Positions 5,801-15,078 are shown, counted from the stretch's first letter. The stretch: 15,078 nucleotides of DNA from Auxenochlorella pyrenoidosa (GCA_001430745.1 KQ481938.1:2732080-2747157), one strand, 5' to 3'. The notes: a model not told the origin generated them from the letters alone. Program-made: numbers and translations.

Positions 5801-8793
5801 TCATCCCTGATCCATGTCGGCAGCCTCGGAGTTGGCACCCGACACAGCGCCGCCCCCGGACCCTGCCATTGCCGCTGCCGCCGCCGTTCCTCCTGTCTCT
5901 CCGGCCGCCGGTGTTGTGCCACGAGTAGGCGCCGCCCCGGTGGCAGGCGCCGGCGTGCCAGCCCCCGTGTTTGCGCCGCCGCCCGCCCCCAGCGCCCCCG
6001 CGCCCAGCAACGACTGGTAGTGCAGCGCCATGAGGTGGTTGAAGTGCGGGTTGCGGCGGTACTCCTCGGGCAGGCTGAAGTACTTGGCCTGGGGGGCGGG
6101 GGGGGGAGGGTCCGGGGGGCAAACCAGCGAGTAGGAGAGCGGAGGCAGACGAGCAGGGACGACTAAAGGGAGACAGCGGAGGAAGGACGGCTTGAGGTCC
6201 GAGCATGTAAGGCAGGCGGTGAGCACATGGCACGCCAGCAGGGCGGCCAGCAGGCTCGCCCCACGGCCTCCCGGTGGCAGGCAGGGCATGCGAGGAACAC
6301 CCAGCTGCACACCCACTGACCACCCCTCCTTGCCTGCTTCTTGACCTCGGTCATGCGGGCCATGAGGTCGTGCAGCGCCTGCTCCAGCCGCACAACATCC
6401 TGCGGGGGGGGGGGGGGGGGGAGGCAGGCCCAGCACGTGCCCCTGGGGTTTGGCAGATGCACCTGGCCCCCACCCAGCAGTCAGGAAACGAGGTGGAGCC
6501 CTGCAATCAGCGGCAGCAAGGCAGGCACCAGCGTGCACTTGCGGCCGGTGCTTGCAGCCGGGCGCCAGGCTGGCCCGCACGCCAGCTCACCGGCGGCGTC
6601 ATGTAGGCCACCGGCACCAGCTCCGGCAGCTTGACAAACAGGCGCACGAGGTGCTCCGCGCCGTACAGGTCGCTGGGGGGGCGGCGGGGCGGCTGCGCGG
6701 CGCCGCCGGCACCGCCGCGCTGGTCGCTGGCACCGCCAGCACTGGGGCTGCCGTCCTCGGCTGCGCTGCTGGCTGCGCCAGCCTCTGCAGGGGCAGGGTG
6801 CAGGCCTGCCTCTGTTGGCGGGACCTGCAGTGCTGCCCAGGGTGCGCTAGCCACCAGCCAGCGGGCAGCCAGGCCGTGACATTTGAAGGCAAGGCTGCCC
6901 GTCCTCCCCACCCTGCACCTCCCAGCCGCTGCGCCTTTGGCCCCACCTGTCTTGGGCGCGGCGGCACCCGCGGGCCCAGCCCCCAGCGCCTCCTCTGCCT
7001 GCTGCACCTCGTGCGAGTACAGCAGGAAGTGGCGCAGGCAGCGGTCAAAGTACTGCCGCACGCCCGCCACCATCTCACGTGCAGCCTCGGGCACCTGCGG
7101 CACCGACAGAGGGCATGCGGAAAAGGAGGAGGTGATTGAAAGAGTGAGCGGGTGACCCGTGCACGTGACTGCAATCCACGAGGCAGAGCGCTGTGGAGCG
7201 ACCCTGTCAGGGAGAGCCCTGCTGCACAGCTTCTCTGAACAGGCCTAATCCGGCTCCCCGGGTGGTGCTGGCCTGCGGTGGCTCCTGCTTCTCTGCTGCC
7301 TGCTTGGCAGCTGCCTTGGCCGCCTTCTCGTCCTCCGCCCCCCCCTCCTCCGCCGCCTTCTTGGCCGCCTCCTCCGCCTTCTTGGCCGCATCCTTGGCCG
7401 CCTTCTTAGCCTCCTTGAGCAGGGTGTCCTCGTACTCCTGCAGGGGGGCAGCAGAGGGCCGGTGCCGGCAGGCAGGTTGGCCATGCAGCAGGCCAAACAG
7501 CGTGAAGTATCAAGGCAGGCAGCCCACACCGCTGGCGCGTGATGGCAGCGGCCATCCCTGGGCACAGCGGTGCAAGCCGCAGCTGCTGCCCCCGCACCTT
7601 GAGGATGTCGTTCACAGTGGGCCGGCCATGCGCGTTGCGGGGCAGCGGCAGCAGCATCCCCTTCAGGTTGATCTGCGCACCGGGGAAGGAGGGCGAGGTG
7701 TGTACAATGCGCATGCCAAGCAAGCAGGGCTGCTACTGGTGATGCTGACCACTCTCGATCCCTGGCTGGCTTATCACTGCTGCAGCGCCAGCTCTGGAAT
7801 CGGCAGCCTTTCCCTCGCAGCCAACGCCCGCCCCAGGCTGCTGTCCTCGCCCAGCCGGGCCGCACCAGCCCCCGCACTGGTCTGCCCGCTGTTACCCTCC
7901 AAATGGCCCCCCCCTCCCCCGGCCCCGCGGCCCACCTGCTCGCTGTCGTCGAGGACCACCTTTTTGAGCAGCGGTGGGATGTGCAGGCGCAGCTGCTGCG
8001 GGATCTCCACTGCCAGCTGCGGCTCCGCGGGCGCCACGTCCGCCTTGCGCCGCCGCCCGGACAGGTCGCCCGGCGCGTTGCCTGCCGCCGCGGCGCTCTG
8101 CTCCAGCAGGGTGCGGTCGTAGCGCACCACCTCGTCCTCGCGCACCCACTCGTCGTACTTGCTGCTCCAGCCTGTTGTGGGGGTGGGGGGGCAGGGGCGA
8201 GCCTCGGCAGCTCAGCAGCCACAACGGGCGGCAGCCAGGCGGCCAGCAGAGATACGAGCAGCTATGAGAGCAGAACACAAGTGGAACCTGCCGGCAGGCA
8301 AGGCAGGCGGGGAGCGGCTAAGGCGCGCCGCGCACACCAACCCGGCCCACCGCGTACCTTCGTAGTGCAGCATGTACCACTGACCGTCCTCGCGCTTCTG
8401 GCCCTGCACCACCACTGCAGCATAGTACTGCAGCCAAGAGGAGGAAACCGGTAGGGGCAATTGCAGGGCGTTCCGAGGCAGGCGCTCTCTGCACGCTGGC
8501 GCGCGTATCCTTGGTACCTGCGCTGGTGCTTCATGCCTGGCCCGCTGAGGGTGCTTTTGTCCGCCAGATGGCGGAGTCGAACCTGCCCTACCGCGGTGCG
8601 CCCTCACCACACCCGCTGGCCTTGCCTGGTCGGTGTGCGGCACGAGCACCTTGGACCCCTTCTTCCACTTGGCCGTGCCGCCCTTGCGCGGCTTGTACTC
8701 GCGCAGCACAGCATCCAGGTGCTGCTTCTCGCTCTGCTTCTCGGCCGCTACTGCAGCCGCTGCCGCCTCCTTGGCCTCACGGCGGGCTCGCAT
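5801..8793 (-). CDS. MRG15/Eaf3-type chromo-barrel and MRG-domain protein
   Basis: Nine minus-strand exons fit in phase: 8793-8626, 8427-8358, 8171-7936, 7672-7598, 7437-7228, 7094-6947, 6784-6591, 6399-6334 and 6088-5801, giving 484 residues. Residues 45-105 are a chromo barrel (GSKVLVPHTDQYYAAV, then WYMLHYEGWSSKYDEWV). Its aromatic cage, which reads methylated H3K36 in MRG15, is kept as Tyr58, Tyr78, Trp81 and Tyr85. The MRG domain follows, with IPPLLKKVVLDD, AGVRQYFDRCLRHFLLYSHE, AEHLVRLFVKLPEL and a last segment AKYFSLPEEYRR. MRG proteins are subunits of NuA4 acetyltransferase and Sin3/Rpd3 deacetylase complexes in the nucleus. Unusual parts are an Ala/Lys/Glu-rich insertion at about residues 190-235 and a Gly/Ala-rich tail. 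The 5' end of the exon at 7437-7228 is firm; its donor (GCT|GTGCAG) is the least certain junction. The start at 8793 is the first ATG in the exon, and an upstream leader exon is possible. Confidence 0.85.
6089..6333 (-). other. Likely GC-AG intron (CAG|GCAAGG) in the MRG gene
   Basis: Splicing after the CAG at 6336-6334 joins EVKKQ to AKYFSLP with no gap, as in animal MRG15 proteins, where the same helix runs straight into the equivalent strand. The nearest in-phase GT donor would insert seven residues at that point. Confidence 0.6.
6404..6421. repeat. 18-base poly-G run (poly-C on the transcript)
   Basis: Eighteen consecutive G residues lie on the plus strand, five bases from an exon of the minus-strand MRG gene. 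On the transcript they form a pure C tract just before the acceptor GCAG, so they serve as the polypyrimidine tract. The exact length may be a sequencing estimate. Confidence 0.9.
8428..8625 (-). other. Likely GC-AG intron (CAG|GCAAGG) in the MRG gene
   Basis: Splicing after CAG at 8628-8626 gives the chromo-barrel segment VLVPHTDQYYAAV, which aligns without gaps to the corresponding loop of MRG15. A GT donor (GTG|GTGAGG) 18 bases downstream is also in phase and would insert six residues into the same loop, so this case is less certain than its alignment suggests. Confidence 0.5.
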
Positions 8794-9155
8794 CGTGGTG
8801 CGCTGGCCTACTGCCGCTGCCGCCGGCGGCAGCTCGCCAGGGTGGTTTCCTGCTGCAGGGGGTTGGCGCGATTACGCGTAAAGTCACCGCTCTACGGGCC
8901 GGGCTGCTCCTGGTTGGCCGGGAGGAGGGAAAGGAGGCGCTCAAAAAGGGGTGTGCGCAGGTGGTGCGGGAAACCTCGTCTCGAGAGCACGATGAGCAAA
9001 GGGCATTGATCCAGGAAGGTGGCGCTTGGAAAGCGTTGAAGCGCGGCCTGCCCGGCTGCCTGCTGCGTGTGCCAAGCTTTCAAGGCCATTTCAGCCCCTT
9101 CCGCATTGTTTCGAATGCTCCGATCGCCTTGCACGTCCAGATCAGTCTTGCAGCC
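8794..9155. promoter_or_regulatory. Divergent promoter region between the MRG and sterol isomerase genes
   Basis: Only 362 bases separate two start codons pointing away from each other, so this segment probably drives both genes. I see no TATA box. An acceptor-like TCTTGCAG ends two bases before the ATG at 9156, which may mean the isomerase leader is spliced; I did not find a convincing partner donor. Confidence 0.45.
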
Positions 9156-10685
9156 ATGACGGTGCACCCGATGGGCGACGCCCACCCCTACTTCCCGCTC
9201 GACCTGCACCTTCCCGATTACGTGCCGATGCAAGTGGACTTCGACTACATCCTGGGCGTATTCTTCACTGCGGTGCTAGTGGTGTTTGCTGCTACCTGGT
9301 GGCTGTCAGGTGGGTGCGGGGCCAGCGGGTGGACGGCGGGCAGCGGCGCTGCCAACCGAATGCGGTTTTGCACGGCGGCTGCATCTGAAGCAGCATGCAG
9401 GCCCTGACCTTATGCTCAGGGCGGTTGCAAGCACCAAGACGCAGTTTAAGGCGCCGCTGCCGCTGAGCACATGTGCACCGGTTTGGCCCAGCACTGGGCT
9501 GCGTCCGCCTGCGCCGCACGCCCATCCAGCCATCTCACCTGCTCCCCCTCCTGCTGTCCCCCTTCGCCAGGACGCTACAGCCACTTGACGCGTGGGGAGC
9601 GTGTGATGGCCTGCTGGTTCATGGTCACGGGCCTCATCCACTTTGTGATTGAGGGCTGGGTGGTGGCCAAGGCCGACTTCTACAAGGATGCCTCAGGCAA
9701 CTACCTGTCGGACACATGTGAGCTGCCCTGCTGCAGGGACCGGGGAGGCGGCCGTTCAAAAATGCGTGATGCAGTTGGTCAAAACCTCCCGCTGCGAAAA
9801 GGGCGGGCCAAGTGTTGGCCTGCCTGCCACATGCCAACACCGCACACAGGCTGCCGACGCTCGCAGCCGCCTGCTGCGCGACGTCCAGCCACTCGTCACT
9901 GGTTGCTCCTTCGCACTCTCAAGCACTTGAGCAAAAGTTTCTTCGTGTATGCTTTGCCTGTAAGCGCAGCAAGCCGGCAGCCACTACGCCCTCCCCTGTG
10001 CTGCCTACGCGGCTTGCTCTGCATCCCAGCCTCGCCCCTTGGCACCCTGCTTGCCTGCCCGCAGGGAAGGAGTACAGCAAGGCGGACAGCCGCTACGCCT
10101 CGCGCGACTCCTTCATCATCTCCATGGAGGCGGTCACCGCCTTCCTGTGGGGCCCGCTGTGCCCGCTGCTGGTCTGGGGCATCTTCACCGCCAAGCCCTG
10201 GCGGTACGCGCTCATGCTGGTGGTCTCGGTGGGCCAGATCTACGGCGACGTGCTGTACTACGGCACCTGCTACCTTGAAGGTGGGCTGTTGGGGGGGGCG
10301 ATGGGGCGGGGCAGGAGGAGGAACGGTTGCTATCATGAAAGGTGGTGCAGGGGAGCAGGCGTTCGCACCCATGGGTGCCAGCATTGAGCATCCTTCCCTG
10401 GACGTCAGCCTGGGTGGCACTCTGGTCCCTCGTATTGGCACATGGCCTGCCCAGGATGGTTGGCTGTGCCAGCCTGTGTCGCGCCTCATCATGCCACCGG
10501 CCTGGTTCCGCTGCGCAGGCTTCATCCACTCCCGTCCCGAGGCGCTCTACTTCTGGTTCTACTTTGTGTTCGTCAATGCCATCTGGATCGTGGTACCCCT
10601 CTGCTGCGTGGCGCATGCCTGGGGCAAGATTGCAAAGGCGGTGGCGGCGGCCGGGGCCAGCGGGCGCAAGGGCAAGAAGGCATGA
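9156..10685 (+). CDS. HYD1: Sterol delta8-delta7 isomerase (EBP/HYD1 family)
   Basis: Four exons in phase (9156-9309, 9571-9717, 10065-10280, 10519-10685) encode 227 residues, close to the 230 of human EBP. The enzyme moves the C8 double bond of sterols to C7 in the endoplasmic reticulum membrane, a step in ergosterol or phytosterol synthesis. Family motifs run in order: VTGLIHFVIEGW, WKEYSKADSRY, SMEAVTAFLWGP, VSVGQIYGDVLY and YFWFYFVFVNAIW. The catalytic and substrate-contact residues known from human EBP are present as His75, Glu79, Glu122, Asn192 and Trp195. About five hydrophobic segments can be seen (near 31-50, 64-83, 116-141, 147-166 and 183-205). The protein ends KGKKA, which fits the KxKxx ER-retrieval signal. 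The start at 9156 is supported by total length and by the family-like N-terminus. All introns are GT-AG and the gene looks intact. Confidence 0.95.
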
Positions 10686-11067
10686 CCGTCGGTCGCTAGC
10701 CTGCAGCGTGCATTGCGTGCAGCGTGCATCTGCATGCTTGCGTGCATGCGGCCCGAGAAGCATGGTGCTCTGCCTATCGATTCTGAAGAATGCTCCTCCT
10801 ACATGTCCTAAATGTCCAAATGTGAGAGAGGCAGTGGTTGAGTGCTTTGGGAGCGGTGCGCAAGCTGCACAAGCAGGGGCCAGGCAGCAGAGCGTGAGTG
10901 GGTGAGGGAGGCAAATACAAGGCGACGGGCAATGCTCAGTTTCAAGTACAAGCAGCAAGCGCAGTTAGCAAAAACAGTGAGGGTCGGCAGTTGGCACACT
11001 GGTGGCCGGGGCCAGCGCGTAGGGGCATTGTAACATGTCAGTCAGGTGCGCTGCTGCTCGGTAGGCG
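10686..11067. other. Convergent 3' region between the isomerase and the gene at 11068
   Basis: The segment holds both 3' UTRs and no convincing coding frame. Four copies of GCGTGCA lie at 10706, 10715, 10722 and 10740, just after the isomerase stop, among other GCATGC words. A TGTAA at 11029-11033 on the plus strand matches the polyadenylation signal used by green algae and would give the isomerase a 3' UTR of about 350 nt. No matching signal is visible for the minus-strand gene. Confidence 0.4.
11029..11033 (+). terminator. Candidate TGTAA polyadenylation signal of the isomerase gene
   Basis: TGTAA is the usual polyadenylation word in chlorophyte nuclear genes. This is the only plus-strand copy I noticed between the isomerase stop and the next gene. 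A five-base match is weak on its own. Confidence 0.35.
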
Positions 11068-12298
11068 TCAGCGGTCCAGGCAGCACTGCACGCGGCAGTC
11101 CTCACAAAACCACAGCAGGATGGCCTGCTCATCCAGCTCGTCGCTGAACATGTCGGACTGCACGTGCCCGATGAACTGCATGGGCCCGCAGCAGACCAGG
11201 CACGACGGCCGGTCGGCGGGCGCCAGCGGCGGCGCGCCCCCCAGGTGCACAGCGGGCGCGTCGTGGTAGCCGTCCTCATCAGCGCTGTCCTCCTCCGCGT
11301 CCTGCTAGAAAAGGAAGGGGGCCCACGCAGGGGCAGGTTGCTCCACATGGAACGGATGCGCGGTGGCAGCAGCCGCGCTTGCAGGAGCTGCCTTCCCTGC
11401 TGCTCACCACCTGCATCTCTGTCGCGTGCCGGCCAATGGTGAGCCCAGGCGGTGCAGGAAGGTGAGCAGCCGTGCCGGCTATGAAAACCACGTGAATCAC
11501 ACAGCTACGAACAGCGTGCATGGAGGCGGCATGCAAGCGCAGGAACAACGGCCGGCCTGAGCCAACCCTGGCCCTTGGCCCCCCGCCACCCCACCTCTGC
11601 CGGCACATAGTGCACATAGCCCGGGCTGATGGGCCGCCCCGCTGCCGGCGCTGTGTCATCTGGGAAGTGCAGGTGGCCAGGCGAGGGGTGCGCTGCCGTT
11701 CCAAGGTACTCGAGCTGCCCGCAGGAGTGCACCCGGAAGAAGGCTGCAGGTGGGGCCGGCAATAGGACGCCATGCCTGAGCATGTGCAGCGGCTCAACTG
11801 CCTACGGCAGGCCACCACTCACCAGCCGCATCCTGGTGGGGTGCTGTGGAACTGCAGCCCCCTGCGGCACGCCTCTCTGGCCTGCGCCTCACCTCCGCCC
11901 TGGTACGATCCCCCGCTCATCCAGTGCAGCCGCTGCCCCGCCCACGCCGGCTGCAGCATCCCGGCATCCACCGACACAAGCGGCGTGAAGGCGGCCGCCG
12001 CCTCGCGCTGCTGTGGCACAAACACATCCGCAGGGCAACTGCAGGGCAGGCAGGCCCGGGTAGCAACAGGGAGGGAGGGAGGCAGGCAGGCAGGCAGGGA
12101 CTGACTTCAGGAGGGGCGCAGACCGGCACGAGCACGTGCCGACGCTGGCCTGCTTGGCAGCCTGCCCAGGCCAGTATCTTGCCAACCCCATTCCTGAAGT
12201 GCACACCTGCCCACTTCGTTGGGGCTGACATGTGCGCAGAAGTAGCCCTTGTGCGGCGGCAGCGGGTCTGGGTCTGGCCGCAGGATGGGTATCCCCAT
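11068..12298 (-). CDS. Hypothetical protein with paired-cysteine motifs, possibly DUF1963-like
   Basis: Four minus-strand exons fit in phase: 12298-12207, 12038-11893, 11743-11595 and 11301-11068. All introns are GT-AG, and the model gives 206 residues. The N-terminal exon reads MGIPILRPDPDPLPPHKGYF; the middle has LHWMSGGSYQGGAFFRVHSC and GYVHYVPAE. An acidic linker (DAEEDSADEDGYHD) leads to the best-defined part, PSCLVCCGPMQFIGH, then AILLWFCEDCRVQCC. The CxxC-Met-x-Phe-Ile and FCxxC pattern suggests a zinc-binding fold. It resembles the C-terminal part of DUF1963/YwqG-type proteins and, more distantly, PDCD2, but I cannot decide between these. No signal peptide or membrane segment is seen. 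The start is uncertain: the frame stays open upstream of the ATG at 12298, and further 5' exons are possible. Confidence 0.6.
12069..12100. repeat. Simple tetranucleotide repeats, (GGGA)n then (GGCA)n
   Basis: About three GGGA units are followed by about four GGCA units on the plus strand, inside an intron of the minus-strand gene. On that transcript they are pyrimidine-rich and lie about 30-60 bases before the acceptor. Confidence 0.8.
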
Positions 12299-12827
12299 TT
12301 GCTGCGAGACAGCCGCCCAGGCAGGGGGCCTGGCCAACACGCAAGCTGCACGCCCACAAGACGACAAGGAACTGGGTAGGCCTCCAGGCCGGCTGTGACG
12401 GCCAACCTTGCCTCGTCTCCAGCACCACCGCTGCCACCACCGCCGCTTCGAGTGCGCACTTGTGCTTGCTTGGCAGGCAAACCTGGCCCAACTCCAAACG
12501 TCTGCAGGTAGTGGCCCCAAGGGCACAAGCACTGCTCTGCAAGACAAGAAGTGTGCCAGCGCTTCGAGCAGAAGGTGAGTGTGCTAAATTTGGGCAGGCT
12601 CGTGCACGATTGCTGTTAACTAGGTGCTGCTCTCGGCTGCTGCTCTTGGGAGGCTCGATCACTCCACATGGCTTGCTGTGCTGCGCGCGAGTCGTCGAAC
12701 AGAACAGTGCTTTGGTGAAGCTTGCAGCAGCTCGATCGTGACTGATGGTCGGTTAGAACAGTCTGCGGACGCGACAGCACTGACTGCCGCTTGTGGCCTA
12801 GTGCCCGCGCCCTCTCAGCGGACTGTT
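12299..12827. promoter_or_regulatory. Divergent region between the hypothetical gene and the asparaginase gene
   Basis: These 529 bases lie between two genes that point away from each other and should contain both promoters and leaders. Open frames exist on both strands but have no recognisable motifs, and I see no TATA box. The part near 12299-12550 might hold an upstream exon of the minus-strand gene. Confidence 0.4.
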
Positions 12828-15078
12828 ATGTTGCCTGCAGGCAGCCTTCGGGTCGTGTCGGCCATCTCGAGCAGTGGCTCCAGACCGCCCAGGAGACGCT
12901 CGACTGCCAACCACCTTGCAGCACCCAAGCAGCAGGTTAGGAGCACCTCTTGAGCTCTCTCTGCCTGCTTATCAAGCTCGGCAACAGAGACTTGGCCTGC
13001 CCTCTGCCTGCCGAACGCCGCCCTGCCCACCCGCCTTCCTCCGGCGCCGGCGCTTCCGCCACCTGTGCCGCCAGTGTAGTCGACCACGACCAGCGCTTAT
13101 GTGAATTGTCCTGTTCCCTCCCTGCTGCCCCCTGCTCCAGACCCAGCCGCCATCAGTTGCGCAGCCTATCAGCAGCAGCGACAGCGACGATGGCCCGGCC
13201 GCTAGCCCTGCCGTGGTGCCGCCTGTGGTGTCCCTGCCGCCCGACAACTCCCTCAGCAGTATCCACCTCTCGGCGCAAGACACCGAAGAGCTGGCAAGAG
13301 CATTGGCAGCAGCGCCTGTACAGCAACAGGTGCAGCAACCGCAGCAGCAGGAGCAGCAGCAGAAAGGGGGACAGCAGCAAGGACAGCAAGCGCAAACGCC
13401 GCCAGCGGGGGCAAAGAGGCGCAGCAAGACGGGCCCAGCACCCATGATCCTGGTGGCGCGCCCGTTGCCACGGGTGCTGCTGGTGCACTGCGGCGGCACG
13501 ATGGGCATGGATGCCCAGGCCAGCTTTGAGCAGGATGTGGAGGGGCACATGGTGCTGAAGCAGGTGGGGCCGGGCCTGGCTTGGGCCCAGCAGCCAGTGG
13601 CACATCACTGGCAGCCATGTGACGGCAATCTGCTGGGTTTTCAGCAAAGCAGCGCACATTTTGACACTGCATTGCAAGGTTGGCATGGTGTTAGAGCTGC
13701 AGCTTCCGCTCCCGGCTGTCCCTGCAGGGCACGGGCGGGCAGTATCACAAGCCTGGCAAGAGCGAGGCGCTGCGGCCGGGCAAGATGCTGGGCTCGCTGC
13801 TGAGCCAGGTGCCGGAGCTCAAGTCCTTTGGTGCGCGTCAGCTCTGGGCGCGTGCGCGGCTGCGGGGCTGGGTGGACACCGCCGCATGCTCCCCCGGCTG
13901 CTCCCTGAGCCATCGCTTCTTTTCTTTTATTCTTTATTCTTGGCTGAGCCTCTGCAATGGGACCTGCTGCCCCCCTGGCTGTGCAGCCTCCCTTGACCTG
14001 AAGGTGGCCTTCAACCTGGACAGCAGCAACGTGGGCCCCAAGCAGTGGGTCCAGGTGGGGCGGGCGCCGTGGTGGCGCTGATGTGTGAATGCTGGCGGGG
14101 TGCATGGCTGATGCGCCAAGCTTCTACTGTGGCATGCAGTGGGGGCCTGCCCGTGTTCCTGGTCTACCCGACTCCTGACAGCCCTTCAGGTCAATCACAA
14201 CACCTGCCTGCCCGCCCGGCCCTGCCTGGCCAGCTGGCGCGCCTGCTGGACTCCCACAGGGACCAGTACGATGCCTTCCTCATCGCCCACGGCACCGACA
14301 CCATGGCCTACACAGCCTCGGCGCTCTCCCTCATGCTGGCCGGGTTCCGCAAGCCGATTGTGATGACGGGGTCGCAGCTGCCGCTGGCGCTGCCGCGCTC
14401 CGACGTGCGAGGGGCGCTGGGGGCCGCCTCGCCGGGTGCCATGCTGGCAGCTTCACCGGGCTCTGCTTTCTGTGGTGCTGGCCCTGCACTCCTGGTTGCC
14501 TGGTAGCCTGCCCGCACTGTGCTTGCTCTGCATCTTCAGGCCCGCTAGCCCCCTCCCGATTGTGCAGGCCCGGCAAAACCTGTTGGACAGCCTGTGCTGC
14601 GCCACCGCCTCGTTCAGCCCCCCGCACGTCCACTTGCAAGAGGTGGCCATCTGCTTTGGCGGCCGCCTGATGCGGGGGAACCGCGCGCAAAAGGTCAACT
14701 CCTCGGCCTACCAGGTGGGGCTGGGCAGGGCGGGGTGCCTACAGAATGCCTGCACCTGAAGTGCACGACACCAGGGCTGCGGTGGGCGACGGCAGCTGGG
14801 CATGCTCTCGCTGCGGGCGGGGCACGTGGTGTCGGGTCCCCTGTCATTTGTTGTCTTCCCCTGCGCCTGCCCCGCCGCAGGCCTTTGACTCGCTCAACTA
14901 CCCTTACCTCGCCCTCATGGGGGTGGACGTCCAGTGGAACACGCGGGCAATGCTCTCTGTGAGGCCGATAGCGCACCTGCTGCCGCCCGGTGGCCTTGGC
15001 GCCGCTGCTCTGCTCTTCCACACTCCCGGTCCTGCCCGCAAGCCCGGTCATCAGCTGGAATGCACCCCACCTGCCTGA
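12828..15078 (+). CDS. Type I (bacterial-type) L-asparaginase, 5' part; probably organelle-targeted
   Basis: Seven exons are in phase: 12828-12935, 13141-13563, 13728-13830, 13987-14054, 14234-14404, 14568-14714 and 14881-14958. They give 366 residues before a donor (GTGAGG) at 14959; the rest lies past the right edge. The enzyme hydrolyses asparagine to aspartate and ammonia. Family motifs include VHCGGTMGM (Thr156), IAHGTDTMAYTASAL (Thr255, Asp256), VMTGSQLPL, and RLMRGNRAQK with Lys333; these are the expected nucleophile and the second Thr-Asp-Lys set. The first residue of the usual TGGT motif is Cys here. Residues 1-36 (MLPAGSLRVVSAISSSGSRP...) are rich in Ser, Arg and Ala with no acidic residues, like a plastid or mitochondrial transit peptide. 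A Ser/Asp patch and a Gln-rich linker (about residues 87-115) separate it from the catalytic domain, which starts near residue 138. Compared with the Escherichia coli enzyme, roughly the last 150 residues are missing from the window. Confidence 0.88.

Noticed and set aside
7193..8122. A 309-codon plus-strand frame
   Set aside because: It lies antisense to exons of the MRG gene, is low in complexity and has no motif; it is a shadow of GC-rich coding DNA.
7245..8222. A 325-codon minus-strand frame ending in an Arg-rich stretch
   Set aside because: It is a wrong frame across MRG exons and introns; the Arg-rich end is the Lys/Ala-rich exon read out of frame.
9471..10685. A single plus-strand frame of about 404 codons covering much of the isomerase region
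   Set aside because: It runs through introns. Only its pieces at 9571-9717 and 10519-10685 match the EBP family, and exon 3 lies in another frame.
12815..13087. A minus-strand frame with helix-like composition opposite the first asparaginase exon
   Set aside because: It has no motif or splice partners, while the plus-strand frame starts with ATG, looks like a transit peptide and splices in phase to the asparaginase.
1..15078. tRNA or rRNA genes, CRISPR arrays, insertion sequences or transposon ends
   Set aside because: I saw no regularly spaced repeats, terminal inverted repeats with target duplications, transposase motifs or tRNA-like consensus boxes. Covariance-model searches were not possible here.

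Overview
The window looks like nuclear DNA of a green alga, most likely a Chlorella-like trebouxiophyte (the lineage is an inference). Coding bases are very GC-rich. Almost every gene is cut by many introns of about 90-300 bp with GTGxxx donors and pyrimidine/GCAG acceptors. The gene content is eukaryotic: a sterol isomerase, an MRG15/Eaf3 chromatin protein, and secreted PAN and cysteine-rich proteins. All gene models were built by hand from reading frame, splice sites, phase agreement and family similarity, with no transcript support.

Layout. (1) 1-727, plus: the 3' end of a PAN/Apple-domain protein gene, cut by the left edge. (2) 728-1929: a long non-coding stretch with very strong splice donors, read as the spliced 5' leader of the next gene. 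(3) 1930-5529, plus: a 13-exon gene for a secreted protein of about 556 residues. It has a signal peptide, two copies of a ten-cysteine module I cannot name, and a C-terminal NlpC/P60 (C40)-like domain that lacks its catalytic cysteine. (4) 5801-8793, minus: nine exons for an MRG15/Eaf3-type chromo-barrel plus MRG-domain protein. (5) 9156-10685, plus: four exons for the EBP/HYD1-type sterol delta8-delta7 isomerase, divergent from the MRG gene across about 360 bp. (6) 11068-12298, minus: four exons for an unrecognised protein with two paired-cysteine motifs, perhaps DUF1963-like. (7) 12828 to the right edge, plus: seven exons of a bacterial-type (type I) L-asparaginase with a transit-peptide-like first exon, cut by the right edge and divergent from gene 6.

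The housekeeping genes (chromatin reader, sterol synthesis, asparagine hydrolysis) show no common pathway and are ordinary chromosomal neighbours. The two left-hand genes both appear to belong to the secretory or cell-surface system. The most unusual points are the duplicated ten-cysteine module joined to a degenerate C40 domain, a possible alternative splice that would replace that domain with a short cysteine-rich tail, and an apparent excess of GC-AG introns with the donor AG|GCAAG in two different genes.
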